From assembly GCA_026418215.1 (NCBI GenBank), contig JAOABT010000552.1, forward strand, positions 1 through 5,522: a DNA stretch of 5,522 bases. Reading direction: 5' to 3'. Below are positions 1 to 5,522 of the stretch, one piece after another (position 1 is the first letter of the stretch; each line of letters begins with the position of its first letter). A program made the translations under genes and the position numbers. This DNA is from Clostridia bacterium. GTDB lineage: Bacteria; Bacillota; Clostridia; DSM-8532. Below the pieces are notes generated by a model. That model had not been told where the DNA came from. It did no database searches and was given only the letters and a program-made list of their open reading frames with translations.

Positions 1-18
1 GATGTGTATAAGAGACAG
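1..18. other. Nextera/Tn5 mosaic-end adapter remnant, left end
   Basis: The first 18 bases, GATGTGTATAAGAGACAG, are the 19-bp Tn5 mosaic end lacking its first A. This is the sequence added by transposase-based library preparation, so it is not genomic. Translated, it gives the well-known artefact peptides MCIRDR and MYKRQ. It truncates the 3' end of mltG: genomic sequence starts at base 19, and the apparent residues PVSYTH after the conserved TKY of MltG come wholly or mostly from adapter. Confidence 0.97.
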
Positions 19-1072
19 GATACTTGGTGTTGGCCGGGTAGAGCGCAGCTTCAATCGCATCCTTTCGCGGCGAGCAAATGGGCCCGGGCGGCAATCCCTC
101 ATTCTTGTAGGTATTATAGGGGCTTGCAATTTCAAGATCCTTATAGAGCACCGATGTCGTGCGCCCAAGTCCTTCATAGACTCTTGCATACTGGACGGTG
201 GCATCGGATTGAAGCAACTTAACCGTTTTGCTCTTCAAACGATTATGGAAGACACTGGAAATCTTTTTGTAATCGGCAGGAAACTTGGCTTCCATCTCTA
301 TGAGCGAAGCAAGCGTGACCACCTGATCCACGGTCATGCCAAGCTCCTTGGCGCGGTCGTAATATTCCTGGGTAAACACCCTGTCAAATTCATTAAGCAT
401 TCTCGTAATGAGGTCTTCCTCAGTCCAGCCCTCGTCCATTTTATAGGTGTCGGGATAGAGATAGCCCTCAAGCGGGAATTTACGTGTGTCTGTAGCCTTT
501 ATATCTTTTAAGAAGTTATACTGCTTTGATTCCCTCTGGCAAATTTTCAGGAATTTACCCTCATCAATATAACCCTGCCCTGCCAAAATATCAGCCGTTT
601 CAATGAGCGTTTTCCCTTCCGGAATCATAATGTCCTTGGTCGGGTTCTTGAGCGGCTGGCCGGTAAGCCGGATCATCAGAGCATAATAGTTCATGTCCTT
701 GGTGATGAGATACTTTCCAGCTTTATAGGCGTTGTCAAAGCCCATGATCTTGGACATGAGCCTGTAAACAGTGGTATTTTTAACAAAGCCCTGAGCTTTA
801 AGCTGCTCTGCAATGGTGGTAGTTCTGGCCCCCGAGGGTATTTTGAAAACAATGGCGTTGTCCTCTGTCAGAATCTTATCAGCTTGCGTTGTTCCGTCAA
901 CAATGTAGCGGTAGCCATAAAGCGCGCAGCTCATAAAGAAAATCATGCAGATCAGAATGAGAATCAATATCTTTAAAAAGATATATCGCTTCTTCTTTAC
1001 CTTCTTCTTTGGGGCCATCTTCTTGAAGCCATCCTGCTCCAGGGGCTTCTTGAGGGTATTACTTCCTTGCAC
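19..1072 (-). CDS. mltG: Endolytic peptidoglycan transglycosylase MltG (YceG family), 3' end missing
   Basis: MltG is a membrane-anchored lytic transglycosylase that cleaves nascent glycan strands at the outer face of the membrane and is thought to set their final length. Numbering from the GTG at 1072: a lysine-rich cytoplasmic stretch (about 19-30), one membrane segment (about 30-54), a LysM-like region, then the YceG catalytic domain. Family motifs visible are EGYLYPDTY (202-210), LASLIEMEA (254-262) with the expected catalytic Glu259, SVFHNRL (273-279), LLQSDATVQY (286-295), SPYNTY (317-322) and GLPPGPI (326-332). The sequence ends after ALYPANTKY (351) at the adapter, so the final YLYFV-like motif and an estimated 30-50 residues are lost. 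The next genomic base is C on the coding strand, as expected for the usual Leu. Start choice: ATG at 1018 has no well-spaced Shine-Dalgarno, while GTG at 1072 sits 6 nt after AGGTGA and overlaps the end of typA by 14 nt. ATG 1018 remains a fallback. Family assignment is firm; the start is less so. Confidence 0.93.
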
Positions 1073-2885
1073 CACTCTTCACCTTAGCTCTCTGTTCGGT
1101 ATTAAGAATCTTCTTTCTAAGGCGGATGGAAACCGGTGTGATTTCAACCAGCTCATCGTCCGCAATAAATTCGAGATTCTGCTCCAAGCTCATATTGATG
1201 TAGGGAGTCAGCTTCAAGGCTTCATCGGAGCCCGATGCACGCATGTTGGTAACATGCTTCTTCTTGCACACATTGATGACGATGTCCTCATTACGTGAGC
1301 ATTCGCCTACGATCATGCCCTCGTAAACCGGAACACCCGGTCCAATGAAAAGGTTACCACGCTCCTGCGCGTTGAAAAGCCCGTAGGTCACTGATTCCCC
1401 TGTCTCCCATGCAATAAGCGCACCACGGAGGCGGCTCTTGATTTCACCCCTCCAGGGCTCGTAGCCATGGAACACATGGTTCATTATACCATTTCCCCTG
1501 GTATCCGTCAAAAACTCTGAGCGATAGCCGATGAGCCCTCTTGCAGGAATCTTAAAATCCAACCGGACATAACCTTGGTTGGCGCTGTGCATATTGACCA
1601 TTTCGGCCTTCCTCATGCCGAGCTTTTCCATAACGGAGCCCATATTATCTTCAGGAACATCAATGACGAGGTATTCTACAGGCTCGTAGATTTCACCGTT
1701 TTGCTCAATGGTGATAACCTCGGGCTTGGAAACCTGGAACTCATACCCCTGGCGGCGCATGGTTTCAATCAATATGGACAGGTGCAGCTCACCACGGCCT
1801 GAAACCTTGAAGCAATCGGGAGAATCAGTTTCCTCGACTCTCATGCTCACATTGGTCTCAACCTCGCGGAAGAGTCTGTCACGTAAGTGTCTGGAGGTAA
1901 CATAGGTGCCCTCTCGGCCTGCGAAGGGGCTGTTATTGACCATAAACTGCATGGAGATGGTCGGCTCGTCGATATCCACAAACGGAATGGGCTCCGGGAA
2001 TTCCTTATCGCAAATGGTTTCGCCAATGGTAATGTCGGAGATACCTGACACGGCAATAATCTCCCCGATTGAGGCGCTGTCGATGTCGGAACGCTTGAGT
2101 CCGCGAAAATTCTGAAGAGAAGAGATTTTAACCTGCTGGACCTTGCCGTCTCTCTTACAGATAACAGCCTGCTGGTCACGGCGGATGGTTCCCCTTTCAA
2201 CACGGCCAACGGCAATTCTTCCGATATACTCATCATAGTCGAGTGCCGAAACAAGGAACTGAAGCGGTGCTTCAATCTTGCCGATAGGCGCGGGAACATG
2301 CTGCAGAATGGGATCAAAAAGAGGCTCAAGATTATCGGACTCATCCTTGAGGCTAAGCTTGGCATAACCGTCTCTTGCCGAAGCGTAGACAACGGGGAAC
2401 TCGAGCAGGGATTCATCAGCCCCAAGCTCGATAAACAAATCAAGGATCTCGTCGATGACTTCCTCGGGACGAGCTTCCTTCCTGTCAATTTTATTGATAA
2501 CGACAATGGGCTTCAAGTGAAGCGCCAAAGCTTTTCTTAAAACAAATCGGGTTTGCGGCATGGCGCCTTCATAGGCGTCGACGAGAAGAAGAACGCCGTC
2601 TACCATTTTTAAAATACGCTCAACCTCACCGCCGAAATCGGCATGGCCGGGTGTATCGACAATATTGATACGGGTATCCTTGTAAAGCACAGCCGTATTT
2701 TTGGACATAATGGTAATGCCCTTTTCACGTTCTAGGTCATTGGAGTCCATAACGCGCTCCATGACTTTCTCATTGCTTCTGAAAATACCGCTCTGCCTGA
2801 GCATGGCATCGACAAGGGTAGTTTTTCCATGGTCTACGTGTGCGATGATGGCTACGTTTCTAAGCTCGTTTCTAATACTTTCCAC
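1059..2885 (-). CDS. typA: Ribosome-associated translational GTPase TypA/BipA
   Basis: TypA (BipA) is an EF-G-like GTPase that binds the 70S ribosome and supports 50S subunit maturation and growth under cold or other stress. From the GTG start it is 608 residues, the normal family length (about 605-615). GTPase motifs are complete: P-loop AHVDHGKTT (15-23), switch I EKGIT (54-58), DTPGH (77-81), NKID (131-134) and SAR (169-171). EF-G-like domains follow, then the BipA-specific C-terminal domain with [10 protein letters not shown] (547-556). Start choice: ATG at 2921 would add 12 residues but has no ribosome-binding site. GTG at 2885 follows AGGTGA by 4 nt and begins [20 protein letters not shown], which matches the usual short lead-in before the P-loop. 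It has its own near-consensus promoter, is divergent from the trkH-family gene, and probably heads an operon with mltG. No disruption is seen. Confidence 0.97.
   Translation of the reverse strand: MESIRNELRNVAIIAHVDHGKTTLVDAMLRQSGIFRSNEKVMERVMDSNDLEREKGITIMSKNTAVLYKDTRINIVDTPGHADFGGEVERILKMVDGVLLLVDAYEGAMPQTRFVLRKALALHLKPIVVINKIDRKEARPEEVIDEILDLFIELGADESLLEFPVVYASARDGYAKLSLKDESDNLEPLFDPILQHVPAPIGKIEAPLQFLVSALDYDEYIGRIAVGRVERGTIRRDQQAVICKRDGKVQQVKISSLQNFRGLKRSDIDSASIGEIIAVSGISDITIGETICDKEFPEPIPFVDIDEPTISMQFMVNNSPFAGREGTYVTSRHLRDRLFREVETNVSMRVEETDSPDCFKVSGRGELHLSILIETMRRQGYEFQVSKPEVITIEQNGEIYEPVEYLVIDVPEDNMGSVMEKLGMRKAEMVNMHSANQGYVRLDFKIPARGLIGYRSEFLTDTRGNGIMNHVFHGYEPWRGEIKSRLRGALIAWETGESVTYGLFNAQERGNLFIGPGVPVYEGMIVGECSRNEDIVINVCKKKHVTNMRASGSDEALKLTPYINMSLEQNLEFIADDELVEITPVSIRLRKKILNTEQRAKVKSGARK
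1079..1084 (-). promoter_or_regulatory. Probable Shine-Dalgarno site for mltG, inside the typA 3' end
   Basis: On the minus strand this reads AGGTGA, followed by a 6-nt spacer and GTG at 1072. A second GTG lies immediately before it at 1075. The same AGGTGA plus GTG arrangement precedes typA. Its position inside the last codons of typA suggests translational coupling. It is the main reason for preferring the GTG start of mltG over ATG 1018. Confidence 0.55.
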
Positions 2886-2889
2886 TTTA

Positions 2890-2895
2890 TCACCT
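2890..2895 (-). promoter_or_regulatory. Shine-Dalgarno site deciding the typA start
   Basis: On the minus strand this is AGGTGA, then TAAA, then GTG at 2885. The in-frame upstream ATG at 2921 is preceded only by AT-rich sequence with no purine-rich motif. This supports the GTG as the true initiation codon and gives a typA leader of about 90 nt from the predicted transcription start. Confidence 0.7.
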
Positions 2896-2947
2896 GCTGT
2901 TTTTCTAAAGGCATCATTCATAAAATAACATTCTATTTTAAATTTGA

Positions 2948-2975
2948 AGGGCTTTACATTTCCCTTAAATGCCCT
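2948..2975 (-). promoter_or_regulatory. Stem-loop at the predicted 5' end of the typA mRNA
   Basis: Plus-strand bases 2948-2951 (AGGG) pair with 2972-2975 (CCCT), and 2957-2961 (CATTT) pair with 2967-2971 (AAATG) around a 5-nt loop, with a 5-nt one-sided bulge at 2952-2956. The predicted transcription start, about 7 nt beyond the -10 box, falls at roughly 2974, so the hairpin would begin at the first transcribed bases. This is seen in sequence. A role in mRNA stability or regulation is inference. Confidence 0.5.
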
Positions 2976-2980
2976 GAAAT

Positions 2981-3009
2981 ATTCTACTTGTTTCGTACTC
3001 CACTGTCAA
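2981..3009 (-). promoter_or_regulatory. Sigma-70/SigA-type promoter for typA-mltG
   Basis: On the minus strand a perfect -35 box TTGACA (3004-3009) is followed by exactly 17 nt and the -10 box TAGAAT (2981-2986, five of six consensus bases). It points at typA, about 90 nt upstream of its GTG start, and is the only near-consensus promoter found in the window. The -35 box overlaps one arm of the possible closing stem (3006-3010) of the structured island next to it. Confidence 0.8.
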
Positions 3010-3083
3010 TGAAATGTTCCCGTGGCGGGCTTTACGGGCCATCAGCCCCAAGATGGTTTGGAGGTATTCCCAAATCATATTGA
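3006..3083. other. Array of three abutting stem-loops with a possible closing stem, unidentified
   Basis: Plus-strand coordinates: stem A CCCGT 3019-3023 with ACGGG 3034-3038 (10-nt loop); stem B CCATC 3039-3043 with GATGG 3052-3056 (8-nt loop); stem C TTTGG 3057-3061 with CCAAA 3070-3074 (8-nt loop). Each stem is a perfect 5 bp, and no base separates one hairpin from the next. TCAAT 3006-3010 can pair with ATTGA 3079-3083 to close the set into a four-way-junction layout. Loop A contains GGGCT (3027-3031), which is fully complementary to AGCCC (3044-3048) in loop B. The island is markedly more GC-rich than the AT-rich flanks. It lies between the two divergent promoters, so it may not be part of either main transcript. 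The transcribed strand, if any, is unknown, and I recognise no known riboswitch, tRNA or repeat family in it. Confidence 0.45.
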
Positions 3084-3133
3084 AAAAAATATTTATGAAT
3101 TAGTAAACTTATATAATAAGAAAGCCTCAGTCA

Positions 3134-3142
3134 TGCTATAAT
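3134..3142 (+). promoter_or_regulatory. Extended -10 promoter for the trkH-family gene
   Basis: TGCTATAAT is a perfect TATAAT hexamer (3137-3142) with the TGN extension of extended -10 promoters. No good -35 box lies 16-18 nt upstream, which such promoters tolerate. A second TATAAT at 3112-3117 has no TGN extension and no -35 at normal spacing. Transcription would start near 3149, giving a leader of about 85 nt to the ATG at 3234. Confidence 0.6.
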
Positions 3143-3161
3143 CAAATTTACGTGTTATTAT

Positions 3162-3187
3162 TTGAAGGCTCTAGGAGCCCTATTCAA
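3162..3187 (+). promoter_or_regulatory. Inverted repeat in the trkH leader, just after the promoter
   Basis: TTGAA (3162-3166) and GGCTC (3167-3171) pair with GAGCC (3175-3179) and TTCAA (3183-3187). The loop is TAG and a 3-nt bulge (CTA, 3180-3182) lies on one side, giving 10 bp in all. No T run follows, so it is not an intrinsic terminator. Its place about 13-38 nt after the predicted transcription start fits either an RNA hairpin or a repressor operator. Both are inference. Confidence 0.45.
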
Positions 3188-3207
3188 GAAAGAATCATTA
3201 TTATTGC

Positions 3208-3233
3208 AGGAAGGTGTTTGGCCTAAGGCCCTT
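3208..3233 (+). promoter_or_regulatory. Ribosome-binding region of the trkH-family gene with an intervening hairpin
   Basis: A strong Shine-Dalgarno-like AGGAAGG (3208-3214) lies 19 nt before ATG 3234, too far for normal use. Within the gap, GGCC (3220-3223) and GGCC (3227-3230) form a 4-bp, 3-nt-loop hairpin; folding it out leaves an effective spacing of about 8 nt. A weaker AAGG (3225-3228) has direct spacing of 5 nt to ATG 3234 and 8 nt to ATG 3237, but it sits inside that hairpin. Either reading supports starting at 3234 or 3237, not at the upstream TTG 3162, which has no Shine-Dalgarno. Confidence 0.45.
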
Positions 3234-4586
3234 ATGATGCTAGAAAATTTTAAAAAGAAGCTTAGTCCCATCGTAACCAATCCTACTGTTATTATTGTTT
3301 TCAGCTTCCTTTTTGTCATCCTTATAGGGAGCGCCCTTTTGACCTTTCCGTTTGCCAGTGAAAGTGGAACCTCCACCCCCTATATTGACTGCCTCTTTAC
3401 GGCAACCTCGGCCACATGCGTAACAGGGCTTATTACGGTGGATACGGCGGACCATTGGACAACCTTCGGTGAGCTGGTCATCCTTTGTCTTATTCAGATC
3501 GGCGGTCTGGGCTTTATTACGCTGGCTACCTTTTTCCTGTCCTTCATGCGGCAGAAGGCCGGCCTTAGGAGTATGATGCTGGCTCAGGAGTCCATTTCGA
3601 GCTTCAGCCTTCAGGAAACGGTTCCCCTCGTCAGGCAGATTATCCTGCTGGTATTCGGCATTGAGTTTGCCGGGGCTTTCCTGCTTTCCCTGGCCTTTGT
3701 TCCGCAATTTGGTCTGAAGGGCATTTATTATGGCTTTTTCCATGCCATTTCGGCCTTTTGCAATGCAGGCTTTGATCTTATGGGCGGTTTTAAAAGCATG
3801 TCTGCCTATAACAATAATCCGTTGGTGCTCTATACCATTGATGCGCTCATTGTTGTAGGCGGTCTTGGCTTCATTGTGTGGAAGGATCTTATCGATTACC
3901 GTAAAACTAAAAAGCTCATGGTTCATACCAAGATGGTGCTGATCATAACCGCCGTTCTTCTCGTATCGGGAAGTCTTTTCATCTATTTCGTCGAGTACAA
4001 CCAGTCGCTTAAGTCCTTAAACGTGGGTGAAAAGGTCAATGCCTCCATATTCCTATCTGTAAATGCCCGAACGGCAGGCTATGCTTCTACCAACCTCGAT
4101 GCCATGAAATCCATTACTAAAGTCTTTGTCTCCATGCTGATGTTCATAGGCGGAGCCTCGGGCTCCACGGCCGGAGGTATCAAGGTTAATACACTTGGCA
4201 TCATGATTATCGCCATTATTTGCGTGATTAAATCAAGCGAATCCACGGTGCTCCAACGCAAGCGCATACCGGGCAATGTGGTTATGAAGAGCTTTGCAGT
4301 TACGGTTTTAGCCGGCGTTCTGGTGTTTACCGTCACCATGCTGATCAATCTCATGCAGCCACAGCTTAGCCTTGTCAATACGCTGTTTGAAGCCACTTCG
4401 GGGTTTGGAACAGTGGGTCTCACAACCGGCATCACGCCCCATTTGCATACGGGCAGCAAGCTGCTTATTATTCTCAGCATGTTTGCCGGACGCGTAGGCC
4501 CCATTTCCTTTGCACTCGCCTTCAGCCTTCTTAAGAAGAACCCCTCCAATACCGTTTACCCCGAGGGTAAGTTCATTGTGGGTTAA
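3234..4586 (+). CDS. ktrB: TrkH/KtrB-family potassium uptake channel subunit
   Basis: This is the membrane pore subunit of a Trk/Ktr potassium uptake system, normally working as a dimer with a cytoplasmic nucleotide-binding ring protein (KtrA/TrkA). From ATG 3234 it has 450 residues, the usual KtrB size (B. subtilis KtrB is about 445). The four membrane-pore-membrane repeats each show their filter signature: TSATCVTGL (58-66), SAFCNAGFD (173-181), NARTAGY (277-283) and TSGFGTVGL (388-396). The glycine-rich gating loop of repeat three is at 306-317 (GGASGSTAGGIK). The repeat-four GRVGP (419-423) carries the conserved Arg that lines the pore. The short N-terminus lacks the extra helices of proteobacterial TrkH, so KtrB is the better name. 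The end YPEGKFIVG is typical of the family. No ktrA/trkA gene is adjacent: typA is divergent upstream and an RND gene is convergent downstream. In-frame TTG 3162 would add 24 residues but lacks a ribosome-binding site. ATG 3237 is an equally possible start. Ion preference (K+ or also Na+) cannot be read from sequence. Confidence 0.95.
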   Translation: MMLENFKKKLSPIVTNPTVIIVFSFLFVILIGSALLTFPFASESGTSTPYIDCLFTATSATCVTGLITVDTADHWTTFGELVILCLIQIGGLGFITLATFFLSFMRQKAGLRSMMLAQESISSFSLQETVPLVRQIILLVFGIEFAGAFLLSLAFVPQFGLKGIYYGFFHAISAFCNAGFDLMGGFKSMSAYNNNPLVLYTIDALIVVGGLGFIVWKDLIDYRKTKKLMVHTKMVLIITAVLLVSGSLFIYFVEYNQSLKSLNVGEKVNASIFLSVNARTAGYASTNLDAMKSITKVFVSMLMFIGGASGSTAGGIKVNTLGIMIIAIICVIKSSESTVLQRKRIPGNVVMKSFAVTVLAGVLVFTVTMLINLMQPQLSLVNTLFEATSGFGTVGLTTGITPHLHTGSKLLIILSMFAGRVGPISFALAFSLLKKNPSNTVYPEGKFIVG

Positions 4587-4596
4587 TAATCATGGC

Positions 4597-5503
4597 TCAT
4601 GCCCTCATACGTTCGTCAAACCTTCGCTTCAGACCTTCTATCAGGTTTTCAAGAGTGATATAGACCGACGGAAGGACAATCAACGTCACAAAAGTTGAGA
4701 TAGACAGGCCTCCGATGACCACAATGGCCAAGGGGGCCTGAATTTCACTACCTTCCTTACCTGCAATGGCCATGGGCAGCATACCGATAATGGTGGTCAA
4801 GGTCGTCATTAAAATAGGCCGCAGCCTCAAGGGCCCCGCCTTTATGATGGCCTCTTCACGGGTCATGCCTTCAGTCCTGAGCCGATTGACGCAGTCTATC
4901 AATACAATGGCGTTATCCACCACAATCCCTACTGAAATGATCATCCCGATAAAGGCCGGAATGCTTAAGGTGTAGCCGGTTATCAGCAGCGAAATAAGAC
5001 CTCCCGTCAAGGCCAGCGGTACAGATAGCATCATGGTTAAGGGATGCAGCAGCGACTCGAATTGCGCCGCAAGCAGCATATAAACGATGAGGCCTGACAA
5101 AATGAGCGCATTGAAAAGCTCTTTAAATGACGTATAGAGATCCTGCTGCTGTCCTCCATAGGAATAACTGTAGCCTGGAGGAAAGTCATACTTTTTGAAA
5201 GCTGTGTCAATGGCTTCTGTGGCCTTGTTCAAGGCAATGCCCTCAAGATTGGCCGTAATAGAAACCGTTCTTTTCTGATCCTTTCGCGTAATACTAGGCG
5301 GCGACTTCTCCGTTGTGACGGTCGCCAGCTCGGACAGTGAGACCTGCTTGCCCCTTGGGCTCTGAATAAACAGTGTTTTCAAATCCTGAAGGCTTTTAAC
5401 GCTGCTATCAGCATAGCAGACCATGACATCAATTTCAGAGCCGCGGTATTTGTATCGCGTGGCTACCATTCCCTTGATTTGCGATTGTATGCTCTGCCCT
5501 ACC
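4597..5503 (-). CDS. RND-superfamily efflux permease (AcrB/HAE1-like), C-terminal 301 residues only
   Basis: This is the C-terminal third of a proton-driven RND inner-membrane exporter, a family that usually has 1,000-1,050 residues and pumps drugs or other amphiphiles, often with a periplasmic adaptor. Numbering from the first complete genomic codon (Val, 5500-5502): residues 1-125 are part of the extracytoplasmic porter region, including SLSELATVTTEKSPPSITR (55-73), where RND proteins carry their docking and porter segment. After this come membrane helices at about 129-148, 153-175, 181-203, 228-247 and 256-280. Family signatures are AAQFES (145-150), GIVVDNAIVLID (192-203) and RLRPILMTT (226-234), as in AcrB. 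The reading frame continues into the adapter, which supplies a false start (MCIRDR), so the N-terminal two thirds, the adaptor gene and any TolC-type partner lie outside the contig. Substrate cannot be predicted. The gene is convergent with ktrB, with 10 bp between the stops. Confidence 0.93.
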
Positions 5504-5522
5504 CTGTCTCTTATACACATCT
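5504..5522. other. Nextera/Tn5 mosaic-end adapter, right end
   Basis: The last 19 bases, CTGTCTCTTATACACATCT, are the complete Tn5 mosaic end in the orientation opposite to that at the left end. It marks residual library adapter at the contig end and truncates the 5' part of the RND permease gene. The 9 genomic bases next to it (5495-5503) do not match the 9 bases at 19-27, so the two ends are not the two sides of one Tn5 insertion. Confidence 0.98.

Noticed and set aside
2..511. 169-residue plus-strand reading frame starting MCIRDR
   Set aside because: It starts in the adapter and lies antisense to mltG, whose family motifs are unmistakable on the other strand.
989..1018. PKKKVKKKR near the MltG N-terminus resembles a nuclear localisation signal
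   Set aside because: It is the positive-inside flank of a membrane anchor in a bacterial protein; the similarity is chance.
1847..2506. 219-residue minus-strand reading frame
   Set aside because: It is a different frame of the same strand inside typA, is serine/leucine-rich low-information sequence, and matches no family I know.
2965..3042. 25-codon minus-strand frame beginning MARKARHG upstream of typA
   Set aside because: It runs straight through the typA -35 and -10 boxes and has no convincing Shine-Dalgarno, so it is probably not transcribed as a gene.
2829..3083. 84-residue plus-strand frame whose end reads APRWFGGIPKSY
   Set aside because: Most of it is antisense to typA and the typA promoter. 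The curious Gly/Pro/Trp-rich end is better explained by the GC-rich stem-loop island.
3006..3083. tRNA gene (78 nt, three arms and a closing stem)
   Set aside because: Loops are 10, 8 and 8 nt instead of 7-nt anticodon and T loops, the acceptor stem is too short, and there is no T-loop consensus on either strand.
3149..3233. c-di-AMP (ydaO-type) riboswitch, known upstream of some ktr genes
   Set aside because: The leader from the predicted start is only about 85 nt, and none of the conserved ydaO segments are present.
3240..3926. 228-residue minus-strand reading frame opposite ktrB
   Set aside because: The ktrB frame carries complete pore motifs here; the antisense frame is a by-product of its codon use.
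4079..4549. 156-residue minus-strand reading frame opposite the end of ktrB
   Set aside because: It is a shadow of conserved ktrB sequence, with no recognisable domain and no ribosome-binding evidence.
1..5522. A natural Tn5-like insertion bounding the segment
   Set aside because: Only bare 19-bp ends occur, exactly at the contig ends, with no transposase and no shared 9-bp target duplication between 19-27 and 5495-5503.

Overview
The window is a 5.5 kb contig bounded on both sides by the Tn5/Nextera mosaic-end sequence (1-18 and 5504-5522). Genomic DNA therefore runs from 19 to 5503, and both terminal genes are cut off by the library adapter, not by biology. Base composition is moderate, genes are tightly packed, and two of the starts are best explained as GTG codons behind AGGTGA Shine-Dalgarno sequences. 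Together with a KtrB-type potassium channel subunit and a typA-mltG pair, this points to a bacterium of the Firmicutes, probably Clostridia-like. That is inference from gene content only. An RND pump fragment is compatible with either a monoderm or a diderm member.

Layout: on the minus strand, typA (ribosome-associated GTPase, start about 2885, end 1059) is followed by mltG (peptidoglycan lytic transglycosylase, start probably 1072, running off the contig at 19). The two probably form one operon, read from a near-consensus promoter at 2981-3009, and the mltG start overlaps the typA end. Divergently on the plus strand lies a trkH/ktrB-family potassium transporter gene (3234-4586) with an extended -10 promoter at 3134-3142. 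Its stop codon is only 10 bp from the stop of a convergent, 5'-truncated RND efflux permease gene (4597-5503, minus strand).

The divergent intergenic region (2886-3233) is the part least explained by ordinary features. Between the two promoters it holds a GC-rich island (3019-3074) made of three perfect 5-bp stem-loops with no spacer between them. A possible 5-bp closing stem (3006-3010 with 3079-3083) surrounds them, and a 5-nt complementarity joins the loops of the first two. This resembles the secondary structure of a structured RNA or a complex protein-binding site, and I could not match it to a family I know. The typA transcript would also begin with a stem-loop, and the trkH leader carries two more small hairpins, one of them between a strong Shine-Dalgarno sequence and the start codon.

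Functionally the genes are housekeeping: translation-associated GTPase, cell-wall chain termination, potassium uptake, and multidrug or solute efflux. They do not form a single pathway. No mobile element, CRISPR array, tRNA or rRNA gene was found.
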